From positions 1 through 64,000 of the forward strand of contig NZ_JAAAWP010000009.1 of the NCBI RefSeq assembly GCF_010500915.1: a DNA stretch of 64,000 nt. Direction: 5' to 3'. The position numbers and the translations under genes are program-made. Below the pieces are notes generated by a model. That model saw only the letters and a list, made by a program, of their open reading frames with translations. It was not told where the DNA came from and searched no databases. This document shows positions 18,301 to 28,105 of the stretch, piece after piece. The DNA comes from Alteromonas hispanica. Its GTDB lineage: Bacteria > Pseudomonadota > Gammaproteobacteria > Enterobacterales > Alteromonadaceae. Numbering within the stretch: the stretch's first letter is position 1; the number at the start of each line of letters is the position of its first letter.

Positions 18301-19796
18301 TTAACCCAACTGCACTTATCTCTGTGAAATTGGTATCGGAGCCTGGCGTAGGCACAATTGCAACTGGTGTTGCAAAAGCATATGCCGATCTTATTACCAT
18401 TTCAGGATATGACGGCGGAACTGGGGCCAGCCCACTAACCTCGGTTAAATACGCAGGTAGCCCATTCGAACTTGGTCTTTCTGAAACTCAGCAAGCGCTT
18501 ATCGAAAACGGATTGCGTCATAAAGTTCGCGTTCAAACCGATGGTGGTTTGAAGACAGGTTTAGACGTAGTTAAAGCCGGTATACTAGGAGCTGAAAGCT
18601 TTGGTTTCGGTACTGGACCTATGGTGGCATTAGGCTGTAAATACCTAAGAATTTGTCACCTAAACAACTGTGCGACCGGTGTTGCAACTCAAGATCAGAA
18701 GCTTCGTGACGACCACTTTATCGGTCTTCCAGAAATGGTAATGAACTACTTCAAGTTTATTGCCCAAGAAGTACGCGAAATTATGGCGTCTATTGGTGTG
18801 AGCAAATTCGATGATTTGGTTGGTCGAACTGAGCTACTGAAAGTGCTTGATGGTATTACCGCGAAACAAAATCGTTTAGATTTATCTCCGCTACTTGCGC
18901 AGCCTGTAGCCGGTGAGCATACGCGTTTGTTCTGTTCGCAGACGACCAACGCGCCAATGGACAAAGGTGAGCTAAATGCACAAATGCTCAATGATGGACA
19001 TCGTGCAGTAGCAAATAGCGAGTCGATTACGCTTAAGTACCCCATTCGCAACACAGACCGCTCGGTAGGTGCATTGCTTTCAGGTGAAATTGCAAAACAT
19101 CACGGTAATCACGACTTCGAAGATACACCGATTAAGGTTGAACTAACCGGTACAGCCGGGCAAAGCTTCGGTGTGTGGAATGCAGGTGGCTTACACATGC
19201 ATTTAGAAGGTGATGCTAACGATTATGTGGGTAAAGGCATGACTGGCGGTAAGCTGGTTATCCACCCGCCAAGAAACATCGAATTCGACGCACACGACAG
19301 CGCAATTATGGGTAACACCTGCCTATATGGTGCAACTGGCGGTAAGTTATTTGCTGCCGGCCGTGCAGGTGAACGTTTCGGCGTTCGTAACTCTGGCGCT
19401 ATTGCGGTTGTTGAAGGCATTGGTGACAACGGTTGTGAATACATGACCGGCGGTATTGTTGCAGTGCTTGGCCCCGTGGGCGTTAACTTCGGTGCCGGTA
19501 TGACAGGTGGTTTTGCTTACTTAATGGATGATGGCGACGACCTTGAAAACCGCGTTAATGCTGATCTCGTTGATATTATGTCAATTGACGACAAGGCAAT
19601 TCTTGCCGAGCATTTACGTGGCCTGATTAATCAGCATTATGAAGAAACAGGCAGCGAACACTCGTTGTCATTGCTTACTGACTTCAATGCAACGCTATCA
19701 CGCTTCAAGCTTATTAAGCCTAAAACCAGTGATGTGAAAAACTTACTTGGTCACATCAGTCGTTCAAGCGCAGAACTGCGCATTCAGGCTCAATAG
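15330..19796 (+). CDS. gltB: Glutamate synthase (NADPH) large subunit
   Basis: Cytoplasmic enzyme of 1488 residues, normal for the family, that transfers the glutamine amide to 2-oxoglutarate to form two glutamates. A class II amidotransferase domain starts after a 12-residue propeptide at Cys13 (SRDNCGFGLIAH). A central domain (about 480-770), an FMN-binding synthase domain (about 820-1190, with SGYDGGTGASPLTS) and a C-terminal GXGXG beta-helix domain (about 1250-1430) follow. The 3Fe-4S motif is visible as CKYLRICHLNNCATG. An AAGGAG site precedes ATG 15330. gltD follows after 13 bp, so the two subunits are co-translated. With glnA in the same window this gives the GS-GOGAT ammonia assimilation route. 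Confidence 0.98.
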   Translation: MSLYNPNDSRDNCGFGLIAHTHGEASHELVTTAIHGLDRMQHRGGIAADGKTGDGCGLLLQKPDAFFHSIASENGWKLSKKYGVGMVFLNQDPVLAQAAREVLNEELEKETLSVVGWREVPVDKSVLGELALTGVPQIEQVFVNAPAGWRKRDLERRLYMIRRRAEKRLENDPDFYVACLSGLVTIYKGLVMPKDLPTFYLDLADERMKSAICVFHQRFSTNTLPRWPLAQPFRFLAHNGEINTIKGNRDWAMARAAKFSTPLIPDLKDAAPFVNTEGSDSSSLDNMLELFLAGGMDLFRAMRLLVPPAYQNNKTMDDDLRAFYEFNSMHMEPWDGPAGIVLTNGRHVACNLDRNGLRPARYVITKNGFITLASEVGIWDYEQSDVIEKGRVGPGEMLAVDTYTGKIWRSTEIDEELKARHPYKEWLEKHIRRLTPIEKLDASLIGKRVFDDDAMAVYHKLHAYSYEEIQQVVKVLAKDGQEAVGSMGDDTPMAVMSSRQRTIYDYFRQQFAQVTNPPIDPLRENHVMSLATCIGREQNVFSETSGYADRVLFDSPILMYTDLKQLREFNPEYYYSEVIELQYAPQEGLKKAVERICNEVEMLVKNKRAAFVILSDRNIKKNRLVIPAAMAVGAVQKRLVEKSLRCDANVVVETASARDPHHFAVLIGLGATAVYPFLAYETIEQLCEKGELDISPMQATLNYRKGINKGLYKIMSKMGISTVASYRSSKLFEAIGINNEVMQLCFKGVTSRIEGASFDDFHQDHINLNRIAWLKRKPISHGGLLKYVHDGEYHAYNPDVVKTLQKAVVSGEYTDYQEYAKLVNERAPSHIRDLLALNPECDPIDISDVEGPENLFPRFDTAAMSIGALSPEAHEALAIAMNRLGGQSNSGEGGEHPSRFGTEKNSKIKQVASGRFGVTPHYLVNANVIQIKVAQGAKPGEGGQLPGDKVNKYIAQLRFSVPGVTLISPPPHHDIYSIEDLAQLIFDLKQVNPTALISVKLVSEPGVGTIATGVAKAYADLITISGYDGGTGASPLTSVKYAGSPFELGLSETQQALIENGLRHKVRVQTDGGLKTGLDVVKAGILGAESFGFGTGPMVALGCKYLRICHLNNCATGVATQDQKLRDDHFIGLPEMVMNYFKFIAQEVREIMASIGVSKFDDLVGRTELLKVLDGITAKQNRLDLSPLLAQPVAGEHTRLFCSQTTNAPMDKGELNAQMLNDGHRAVANSESITLKYPIRNTDRSVGALLSGEIAKHHGNHDFEDTPIKVELTGTAGQSFGVWNAGGLHMHLEGDANDYVGKGMTGGKLVIHPPRNIEFDAHDSAIMGNTCLYGATGGKLFAAGRAGERFGVRNSGAIAVVEGIGDNGCEYMTGGIVAVLGPVGVNFGAGMTGGFAYLMDDGDDLENRVNADLVDIMSIDDKAILAEHLRGLINQHYEETGSEHSLSLLTDFNATLSRFKLIKPKTSDVKNLLGHISRSSAELRIQAQ

Positions 19797-19806
19797 GAGG
19801 ATTTAG

Positions 19807-21225
<1,419 letters not shown>

Positions 21226-21252
21226 TCTGCTTAGCTCATGAAACCATAAAAA

Positions 21253-21292
21253 GGGCTTAAACGCATATCGCGCTTAAGCCTTTTTTGTTTTT
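21253..21292 (+). terminator. Rho-independent terminator of gltBD
   Basis: GGGCTTAA pairs with TTAAGCC across a short loop with an inner CGC/GCG stem, followed by TTTTTTGTTTTTT. It lies 28 bp after the gltD stop. Confidence 0.85.
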
Positions 21293-21524
21293 TATAGGCG
21301 CGTTTTACAGGCTACAATTTCTGTTCTAATACCAGTGTGGATAAATATACGGTATACCCTTTTCGCTTTTGATATACCTGAAAGAACAAAGGTTCAGTTG
21401 AAGTTCTTCGCTATTCTTTTTACTATCAAATAAGTGTTAATCCAAATATTCTATCTATACGGGATATGAATCCGTGTATAAGGTTAGCGCAACAATATAT
21501 AAATATAATGAGAATGTGTTCACC

Positions 21525-21962
21525 ATGAATAACAAGTTAAGCTTTTTGCCCAGTACACAACTGTTGCTGAAAACCGTTGCTGTTACCCTTACATTATTGG
21601 GGAGTGGGGTTACGCATGCTGATAAACTATCGGTGGCGCAGCAGGAAAAATTACAAAGCGGTGCTGCTATGGGTACGCCAAGCACAGTATCATGCCCTAG
21701 TGAGTTCCATTCAATTGTATTGTCTTCAGATGCCACGCAGTGCCAGCAATTTGAAAGCGAAATTCCGGCGGCTATGGTTTACCACACCGCTATGTCTCCA
21801 TCTCAGGTAATTAGATTTTACAAAGAGCAATTGCCGATGTTCAAAACCCATCCAGCCGTTAATCAGCGCACGCTCATTACATCAAAAGAACGTCATACCA
21901 AAATTGTAATTTCACCAGATAACACGGGTGCCCAAGTCGATATTTTGGTGGCTGCGAAATAG
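21525..21962 (+). CDS. Hypothetical exported protein
   Basis: Protein of 145 residues with a signal peptide (hydrophobic core LLLKTVAVTLTLLG, likely cleavage after GVTHA), so probably periplasmic. The mature part has two Cys (VSCPSEFH and ATQCQQF) that could form a disulfide, and a C-terminal half with MSPSQVIRFYKEQLP and a basic ERHTKIVISPDN strand. No family was recognised. ATG 21525 is chosen over GTG 21474 because only the shorter form starts with a normal signal peptide. It is separated from gltD by a terminator and followed 26 bp later by the amidase gene, so the two may share a transcript. Confidence 0.65.
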   Translation: MNNKLSFLPSTQLLLKTVAVTLTLLGSGVTHADKLSVAQQEKLQSGAAMGTPSTVSCPSEFHSIVLSSDATQCQQFESEIPAAMVYHTAMSPSQVIRFYKEQLPMFKTHPAVNQRTLITSKERHTKIVISPDNTGAQVDILVAAK

Positions 21963-21988
21963 CTAGCCTTTAGGGAGAGCGTTGTAAA

Positions 21989-23386
21989 ATGACAGACTTA
22001 ACTCTCCACAACCAGCCCGATGCCACCGCAATGCTTGAACAAATGCGCACGGGTGAGTGCACCAGCAAGCAACTTGTGAAAGCAAGTCTGGAAAGGCTGC
22101 GTTTTGTAAATCCAATATTAAACGCGGCAACTCAAGTGTTTGCCGAACAGGCATTAGCCGCCGCTGAAAACCCCATTGCCGGGCCGTTATCAGGCTTACC
22201 AATAACCCTCAAAGAAACGTATGCCCTGGCAGGTGAGCAGATTACTATTGGTAGCCGGCGCATGCAGCCTATTCAATGTTCAAAGGATGCTCCAGTCGTT
22301 GAGCGACTAAAGGCGGCAGGAGCCATTGTTATTGCGCGAAGCAATGTTCCTGAATTTGTGATGACGGCCGAAACGGATAATTTGCGCTTTGGCCGCACCA
22401 ATCATCCAAAAGATCAACGTCTTGTTCCTGGAGGCTCTACCGGTGGCGAAGGTGCACTTGTCGCCAGTGGCGTATCACCTATGGGCTTTGGTACTGACAT
22501 TTTAGGCTCTATACGCATCCCTGCTGCGTTTTGCGGTTTAGTTGGCTTTAGACCGCACTCTGGAGCAATAAACAAAACTTCGGTATATCCTCAATCAGGG
22601 CCTTATTTTGAAACATTCAATGGAATAGGCCCACTCACCAGAAGTGTGCGCGATGCTCGCCTTGCGTATTCCGTAATAGCCGACACGCCTCCACAACCGC
22701 CAGCAAGCATAAGTGGATTACAACTAATTGCTCCGCGCAATTACCCATTTGAGGCGAAAGACCAGTGTATTAACTCGGCCTATGAAGCTGCACTAAAAGA
22801 GTTGCAAGTAGCCGGTATGAGCAAGCATGAACCGGTTTTTAACGATATTAAAACGCTGTTTATGAATGTTCCAAAACTGGTTACTGGTGAAATGATTTCC
22901 ACATGGAAAAAGTGGCTATCTAGCGAAGGTAAGCCCTTTTCGACCATAAGCGAAGCGCTGCGTCAAATAACAGGGCGCCCTACCGTACAGCCTGGCTTTT
23001 TCCTATGGCTTTCGCTTATTCATTGTCTATACCGGCCTCGAGGACAGGCTGAGTTAGCTAGTGTTATAGAAACCTATGAACAGGCGCGAAAGCACTACCG
23101 ACAGTTAATGGGGCCTGACGGAATACTGTGCTTACCCACGCTGGGCATGCTTGCCCCTGAACACGGCGCGATGAATAAAGCGACATTAATGAAACCAGGC
23201 CTGAACAAACAGATTACTGCTCACACACTGGTTAACATACTCGACTTATCTAGCATTACCGTACCTGCTCGCGGATTTGCTGACAAAAAAACCGGCTTAC
23301 TGCCCGGTATTATGCTTGCAGCTGTTCCAGGTAACGAAGACGCGCTGCTAGATGTAGCTGCGGTACTTGAAAAAGCATTGCGATAG
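21989..23386 (+). CDS. Amidase signature-family amidase
   Basis: Enzyme of 465 residues with the amidase signature fold and Ser-cisSer-Lys triad: Lys in LPITLKETYALAG (about 75), Ser in GGSTGGEGAL (about 152) and Ser in ILGSIRIPAAFCGLVG (about 175). The pattern GSIRIPAAFCG is close to fatty-acid-amide hydrolase-type members. The usual second Ser of GGSS is Thr here, but this is not the catalytic residue. It hydrolyses an amide of unknown identity. No GatB/GatC neighbours occur, so it is not the tRNA amidotransferase subunit. No signal peptide. Confidence 0.87.
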   Translation: MTDLTLHNQPDATAMLEQMRTGECTSKQLVKASLERLRFVNPILNAATQVFAEQALAAAENPIAGPLSGLPITLKETYALAGEQITIGSRRMQPIQCSKDAPVVERLKAAGAIVIARSNVPEFVMTAETDNLRFGRTNHPKDQRLVPGGSTGGEGALVASGVSPMGFGTDILGSIRIPAAFCGLVGFRPHSGAINKTSVYPQSGPYFETFNGIGPLTRSVRDARLAYSVIADTPPQPPASISGLQLIAPRNYPFEAKDQCINSAYEAALKELQVAGMSKHEPVFNDIKTLFMNVPKLVTGEMISTWKKWLSSEGKPFSTISEALRQITGRPTVQPGFFLWLSLIHCLYRPRGQAELASVIETYEQARKHYRQLMGPDGILCLPTLGMLAPEHGAMNKATLMKPGLNKQITAHTLVNILDLSSITVPARGFADKKTGLLPGIMLAAVPGNEDALLDVAAVLEKALR

Positions 23387-23584
23387 CGACTCTTAGTTAC
23401 CCCTCTATTTATTTTTCATAACCTCTTATTTCACTATCACCTCTCATTCCCCCCTCATCACAGACTTTCACACTTAGTAATCATTATTGGCATCTGCATT
23501 GCAAAGTCACGAGTACCAAAGGTCTAGCTTGATTAAGCGTCACCTTTTTGACGCTGATATTGATTGAAACATGTGAGGATAAAG

Positions 23585-24172
23585 ATGGAATTGGCAATTA
23601 TTTTAATGATGTTACTTATTGTCGTTGCTCTAGGCGCCATAAAATTGTCTGACGGAGGAATGGCATTTCCATTTCGTCGTAAGCCGCAGCTTTTTACCCA
23701 AGTGGAATGCTCATTTTTAACGTTAATTGAACAAGCCGTTGGCCGTGAATTCAGAGTTATGTGCCGAGTTCGCCTCAACGACATGGTGACAGTTCGTCAA
23801 TCGACAAAAAAGAAAACTGCCACGCAAGCGGTATCTCGAGCATCAAGTCGTCAGCTAGATTTTGTGCTTGTTGAGAAAGACACCATGAGCCCGGTTTTAG
23901 CCATTGATTTAGTACATAACCAAGGCAAAGACGGTTATAAAACACAAAAAGACTGGTTTGTTACCGGCGCACTAGACGCTGCAGGCGTGCCTCATGTGCG
24001 CATTAAAGTGAAATCTGGTTACAGCGTGGAAGATATTCGCGAGTGTCTTGAAAATAAACTTGTACCCTATCGCCGTCTTCAGCAAAAAATGGCGCAACAG
24101 CCTACACTTAACCCAGAGCCAACAAAACGCCCTACTCGACCAATAAGATCTAGCCGCCCTGCCGCAGCTTAA
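23585..24172 (+). CDS. DUF2726 domain-containing membrane-anchored protein
   Basis: Protein of 195 residues with one N-terminal hydrophobic helix (ELAIILMMLLIVVALGAI, about 2-19) followed by a DUF2726 domain (about 35-165). Family features are a start like LFTQVECSFLTLIEQAVG, a central RQLDFVLVEKDTMSPVLAIDL strand pair and DWFVTGALDAAGVPHVRIKV. The family has a restriction-nuclease-like fold in predictions but no known role, and the central Asp and Glu residues here could suit such a site. The tail is basic and Pro/Arg-rich. ATG 23585 is chosen because GAGGAT lies upstream; a TTG at 23564 would add seven residues. Confidence 0.75.
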   Translation: MELAIILMMLLIVVALGAIKLSDGGMAFPFRRKPQLFTQVECSFLTLIEQAVGREFRVMCRVRLNDMVTVRQSTKKKTATQAVSRASSRQLDFVLVEKDTMSPVLAIDLVHNQGKDGYKTQKDWFVTGALDAAGVPHVRIKVKSGYSVEDIRECLENKLVPYRRLQQKMAQQPTLNPEPTKRPTRPIRSSRPAAA

Positions 24173-24195
24173 TTAGATTACCTCCTCTTCCCCCT

Positions 24196-24247
24196 GCCTT
24201 TGTTGTATCGCTATCTAACGATTAGCCACTACAACAAAGGCATTTTT
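24196..24247 (+). terminator. Rho-independent terminator after the DUF2726 gene
   Basis: A perfect 12-bp stem GCCTTTGTTGTA / TACAACAAAGGC (24196-24207 and 24230-24241) with a 22-base loop that holds its own short stem, followed by ATTTTT. Confidence 0.85.
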
Positions 24248-24378
24248 CTATCAGTTTTCTCTCATTACTTATACAATTACGAATATATATCTATACAGTT
24301 GCTAGTTTTAGCACTGCTATAATCTTTAATGAAGCCGTGCAATAGCACTCATTAACACGTTCACATGTCGGTAAAACT

Positions 24379-25077
24379 ATGAAACGAATTGGTATTTTAG
24401 GTGCAATGGATGAAGAAGTTGCGCTACTAAAAGCGTCGCTTGACGATTTGAAAGAAACTAAGTGGAAGCATTTAACGTTTTACGAAGGCACACTAAGTGG
24501 TATCGAAGTTATTTTGGTAAAATGCGGCATTGGTAAAGTTGCAGCCGCCATAGCAACAACTGTTCTTATTGAGCAGTACGCCCCCGATGCAGTAGTGAAC
24601 ACTGGCTCTGCTGGTGGCTTTGATAAGAACCTTAACATTGGCGATGTCGTTGTAGCTACCCACGTTATTCATCACGATGCCAACCTTACGCACTTTGGGT
24701 ACAAATTAGGCCAATGCGCAGGTATGCCTGAAGATTTTCGCTGTGATGACGCCCTTATCGACACCGCCAAAAAAGCGACAGCACACATTTCTGAAATACA
24801 GTCGACAAGCGGACTCATTTGCACTGGCGACGCTTTTATCGGTAGCGACGAAGCCGTAGCAAAGCTAAGAGAGGACTTCCCCGAAATGAAAGCGGTTGAA
24901 ATGGAGGGCGCAGCCATTGGGCAAGTTTGCTATATGCTGAACACGCCCTTCCTTGTTATTCGCTCTTTATCCGATATTGCTGGTAAAACCTCCTCGGTTA
25001 GCTTTAAAGAGTATTTGGACACCGCCGCTAAACATTCTGCAGAGCTTGTAATGGCTATGATCAAAGACTTTGCTTAG
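24379..25077 (+). CDS. mtnN: 5'-methylthioadenosine/S-adenosylhomocysteine nucleosidase
   Basis: Enzyme of 232 residues that cleaves methylthioadenosine and S-adenosylhomocysteine to adenine and the thio-sugar, in the activated methyl cycle and on the way to autoinducer-2 if luxS is present. It matches E. coli Pfs throughout: MKRIGILGAMDEEVALLK with the catalytic Glu12-region, NTGSAGGFDKNLNIGDVVVAT, VEMEGAAIGQVCY for ribose binding, and RSLSDIAGKTSS with the catalytic Asp. Length is normal. A terminator isolates it from the gene upstream. No luxS in the window. Confidence 0.96.
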   Translation: MKRIGILGAMDEEVALLKASLDDLKETKWKHLTFYEGTLSGIEVILVKCGIGKVAAAIATTVLIEQYAPDAVVNTGSAGGFDKNLNIGDVVVATHVIHHDANLTHFGYKLGQCAGMPEDFRCDDALIDTAKKATAHISEIQSTSGLICTGDAFIGSDEAVAKLREDFPEMKAVEMEGAAIGQVCYMLNTPFLVIRSLSDIAGKTSSVSFKEYLDTAAKHSAELVMAMIKDFA

Positions 25078-25116
25078 CTCGCTTTTGCCTTGCTTTATTG
25101 CTTAATCATGTTTAAT

Positions 25117-25180
25117 GGTCATGCTGCCTGGTCATGTCGCTTGAGCATGTCACTTGATCATATAGCCTGATATGCTGCCT
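25117..25180 (+). repeat. Degenerate 13-bp tandem array upstream of the cobalamin genes
   Basis: Five units follow each other without gaps: GGTCATGCTGCCT (25117), GGTCATGTCGCTT (25130), GAGCATGTCACTT (25143), GATCATATAGCCT (25156) and a 12-base GATATGCTGCCT (25169). The array ends 32 bp before the cbiB-like start. It could be a slipped-strand expansion or a set of phased protein sites. Confidence 0.75.
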
Positions 25181-25212
25181 AAACTTTTCCCTAGCTAAGG
25201 CTTGATTTAATA

Positions 25213-26154
25213 ATGGACTTTTTAGTTAGCGGAATTGACTTTAAGCCGCTATTAATACTTTGGTTGGCCATCGCCGTAGATGCATCTTGGCGATGGCCTC
25301 AACAAACCCACCCGCTTACGCTTATGCGCTATTTGGTCAATCAAATGGGGCGCAAAGTACTTCCTTCTCAAAAGTTTGCGGCAAGCCAGCATTATATTTC
25401 GGGTGCTTTGGCGGCTGTTGTAGTGCTCAGCCCTCTTGTTGTCTGTCTTGGCATATTGGTATCAATCGCTCAATACCCTGTGTTTTTTGAAGCCATAATT
25501 ATGGTGGTGTTACTCGACTACGGCTATCAACGCCAGCAGTATAAAAGAGTGCTCTTTACCGTAGGGAAAAACAAAAAGTCCTTAGCCCGTGAAATGGTGT
25601 CCAGCATCACCGCAAGGCAGTGTGATACGTTAACCGATATGGGCATGGCAAAGGCATCTATCGAGTCGCTGTGGCTTAAGTTTTTGTATCTATTTTGCGG
25701 TGTAATTTTTTATTATGTCGCTTTTGGGGCTATGGGTGCGTTAATTTATCGACTGCTGCTTTTAACATCCTGGCAATGGCATTACCGCGACCCAAAAATG
25801 GCGTTATTTGCATTACCAGTGAGGCGTATTGTTTCTATTTTAGTAGTCCCCCCAGCAATAATTGGCGCGTTAGCGACCTTAATAAGTAGCAAACCTATGA
25901 TGGGTGTTAAGGCTATGAAGCGCTGCTCATCAAAGGACAAAACCTCCTTGCTGTTAGCGGCACTTGGTGGCATTCATAATATAAAGCTAGGCGGGCCTGC
26001 TATTTATGCCAACCAAAAGATACGCTACCCGCGAGTAGGGGGAAATAGAGATGTTACCTTTTCAAGCATGGTGTATGTGAAGAGAACGGTGACAAATGCA
26101 ATGATCGTCGTCACAGCCCTTGCAACTCTTGTTATTATGATAATAAATGCTTAG
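25213..26154 (+). CDS. Cobalamin biosynthesis protein CobD/CbiB-like
   Basis: Inner-membrane protein of 313 residues with about five hydrophobic segments. It follows the CbiB pattern: AIAVDASWRWPQQTHPLTLMRYLV near the N-terminus (usual DxxxGdPxxxHPV), AREMVSSITARQCDTLTD in the middle, and a C-terminal PMMGVKAMKRCSSKDKTSL and GGPAIYANQKIRYPRVGG segment. CbiB attaches aminopropanol phosphate to adenosylcobyric acid to give adenosylcobinamide phosphate. It overlaps the btuF-like gene by 8 bp, so the two form a cobalamin pair. It is divergent from typical members (the GD-x-HP motif is altered), so activity is less certain than family. Confidence 0.75.
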   Translation: MDFLVSGIDFKPLLILWLAIAVDASWRWPQQTHPLTLMRYLVNQMGRKVLPSQKFAASQHYISGALAAVVVLSPLVVCLGILVSIAQYPVFFEAIIMVVLLDYGYQRQQYKRVLFTVGKNKKSLAREMVSSITARQCDTLTDMGMAKASIESLWLKFLYLFCGVIFYYVAFGAMGALIYRLLLLTSWQWHYRDPKMALFALPVRRIVSILVVPPAIIGALATLISSKPMMGVKAMKRCSSKDKTSLLLAALGGIHNIKLGGPAIYANQKIRYPRVGGNRDVTFSSMVYVKRTVTNAMIVVTALATLVIMIINA

Positions 26155-27079
26155 CAGAAGGACTTTTCTCATTCGTACAGCTCGCTGTTTAACAATACCT
26201 CTCGTTAATAAGCAACGTGTTTTAGCGCTTTTTTTACTCAGTATGTGCGCTGTTGCACAAGCATGGGCTCATATGGCAAGTGAGCGAGATTTAAGTGACT
26301 CGGATATAAGTGGGAGCCCTGAAACTGATACTCGTATTGAAATTCGTATTGTCAGCTTAGCTCCTCACCTCACCGAATGGGTATACAGCTTGGGGTTAGG
26401 CACAAACCTTGTGGCGGTTAGCGATTACAGTGATTATCCTGAAGCTGCAAAGGCGCTGCCACGGGTGGCTGATTATCAAGGCGTTGATATGACAGCGATT
26501 CTCTCATTACAGCCAGATCTTGTTTTGGCCTGGAAAGGAGGAAATAAGCCTCAAGACATACAGAAGCTATCGTCATTAGGACTGAAGGTGTTTTATAGTG
26601 CAATAACCGACGTTGATGACATTCCCTCCGAATTAATTCGACTAGGTGCAATGACGAATACTGCACCTCAAGCAAAAGCACTAGCATCTGCATTTGCTCA
26701 GCAAATAGCTACACTTCGAAACAGCTTTTCGAGTAAACCATTTAAACCAGTATTTTACTATTCTTGGGCTGCCCCTCTAATGACAGTGGGTCCGAATGCA
26801 TGGCCTAACAAATTACTCAATATATGCGGCGCGAAAACTGCATTTTATGACAGCCCTGTTGATTACCCGCAGGTGTCGGTGACCGAGGTATTGAAGCGTC
26901 AGCCCGAGGCGTTAGTTGCAGCAAGTAAAGAGAGCCCACAAACGTTATCCTCTTTTTGGGCACCACATCGCGAATTCTTGAAAGCCGAGTTAATCACCGT
27001 TGACCCAGATATAACAAGTCGCTTCTCGCTGCGACTTGCCGATGAACTAAAACAACTTTGCATTGGTATCAATTCTTAA
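26147..27079 (+). CDS. Cobalamin ABC transporter substrate-binding protein (BtuF-like)
   Basis: Periplasmic binding protein of 310 residues with class III fold. After an N-terminal leader (hydrophobic core VLALFLLSMCAVAQAWA, about 25-41) it shows the BtuF start RIVSLAPHLTEWVYSLGLG, SDYSDYPEAAKALPRVADYQGVDMTAILSLQPDLVLAWKGGN and AAPLMTVGPNAWPNKLLNICG. It should bind vitamin B12 or cobinamide and hand it to BtuCD, whose genes are not in the window. The leader of about 41 residues is long; an internal start is possible. It overlaps the cbiB-like gene by 8 bp, linking uptake and salvage of corrinoids. Confidence 0.88.
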   Translation: MLSRRTFLIRTARCLTIPLVNKQRVLALFLLSMCAVAQAWAHMASERDLSDSDISGSPETDTRIEIRIVSLAPHLTEWVYSLGLGTNLVAVSDYSDYPEAAKALPRVADYQGVDMTAILSLQPDLVLAWKGGNKPQDIQKLSSLGLKVFYSAITDVDDIPSELIRLGAMTNTAPQAKALASAFAQQIATLRNSFSSKPFKPVFYYSWAAPLMTVGPNAWPNKLLNICGAKTAFYDSPVDYPQVSVTEVLKRQPEALVAASKESPQTLSSFWAPHREFLKAELITVDPDITSRFSLRLADELKQLCIGINS

Positions 27080-27180
27080 TTGATAAAAGTACTAAACATC
27101 TAAAACAAATGCTTGGGTTTGTAGTATCTTAATAAGTGCATTGTCTTATTAATAGCATAGCCGCGAAGGAAAAGGTCAAC

Positions 27181-27585
27181 ATGCGATTGGTCGTTACTGG
27201 TTTTTTAGTTGCTGTAGGTATTGCGCTATTTCTATCTCTAAAGTTTACAGCTAAAGCAACTACTCAAAAAGAAGTTGAGGCCTCTCCATACTTGCTTGAA
27301 CGAGTAGCAAGTAATGACTGGCTGCTTATCGATGTTAGGTCTCCTGAGGAATATGCCGACGGTCACATACCTGGTGCTATTAACATGCCCCACGAGAATA
27401 TAAACAGTTACTTAAGCGAACTTGAACAACACAAAAACAAACCTATCATCATTTACTGCCGTTCGGGTAGACGAGCCAAGCTTGCTATGAAGGTATTACA
27501 AGAGCACGACTTTACTGATGTTATGCATCTTGAGGGCGACATTCTAGGGTGGAACGAAGCGGGTCTCGCTTTAGAACAGATGTAA
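27181..27585 (+). CDS. Rhodanese-like domain protein, membrane-anchored or exported
   Basis: Protein of 134 residues with one N-terminal hydrophobic helix (LVVTGFLVAVGIALFLSL) and a single rhodanese domain. The domain shows LLIDVRSPEEYADGHIPGAINMP and the active-site loop YCRSGRRAK with its Cys. Such proteins carry a persulfide or bind thiosulfate or cyanide in the cell envelope. ATG 27181 is chosen because AAGGAAAAGG lies 6-15 bases upstream; a longer form from 27136 has no such site. Substrate unknown. Confidence 0.87.
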   Translation: MRLVVTGFLVAVGIALFLSLKFTAKATTQKEVEASPYLLERVASNDWLLIDVRSPEEYADGHIPGAINMPHENINSYLSELEQHKNKPIIIYCRSGRRAKLAMKVLQEHDFTDVMHLEGDILGWNEAGLALEQM

Positions 27586-27715
27586 CCACTGGTTAAAACG
27601 TTCTAACATGTTCCTGTTATTGAAGAATTCACTCTCTTTATGAACGAAAGCAACGCTGTGTTCCCTTCTCGTCTATGTGATACACTTTTTTCATGACATT
27701 TTTTTCGTGAATCCC

Positions 27716-28102
27716 ATGAAGATAGATATTGCTACTCCCGCTATGCTATTCCCTGCTATTTCGTTACTGCTTTTAGCATATACGAACAGGTTTCTTACTT
27801 TGGCAACCATTATTCGGAATTTCTCAAAAGAGGAACGTAACGATAATACGGTAGCCCAAATAACCAATTTACGGCAACGAATTCAACTGATAAAGCGTAT
27901 GCAAATTGCCGGCGTTGGCAGCTTCTTTCTTTGCGTAGTATCAATGCTTGCCATCTATCTCACCTATCAAAAAGTAGGTAATTGGATCTTTGCAGCTAGC
28001 TTAGTGTCGTTGCTTTATTCTTTGTGGATGTCTGTAAGAGAAATACTGATTTCTGTTGAAGCGCTTGATGTCCACCTAGATGGAATGAAGGACGATAGTT
28101 AA
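27716..28102 (+). CDS. DUF2721 family membrane protein
   Basis: Protein of 128 residues with three hydrophobic segments (about 7-25, 57-77, 84-103). The family signature is clear near the N-terminus: PAISLLLLAYTNRFLTLATIIRNF, followed by a charged loop that ends RQRIQLIKRMQIAGVGSFF. The family has no known function. ATG 27716 keeps the usual start of the family; an upstream in-frame start at 27677 adds 13 residues. The GNAT gene begins 4 bp after its stop, so the two are probably co-transcribed. Confidence 0.8.
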   Translation: MKIDIATPAMLFPAISLLLLAYTNRFLTLATIIRNFSKEERNDNTVAQITNLRQRIQLIKRMQIAGVGSFFLCVVSMLAIYLTYQKVGNWIFAASLVSLLYSLWMSVREILISVEALDVHLDGMKDDS

Positions 28103-28105
28103 AAA

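Noticed and set aside
25078-25212. Possible cobalamin riboswitch before the cbiB-btuF pair
   Set aside because: The 135-bp gap is too short for this riboswitch and shows a tandem array rather than the B12-box core.
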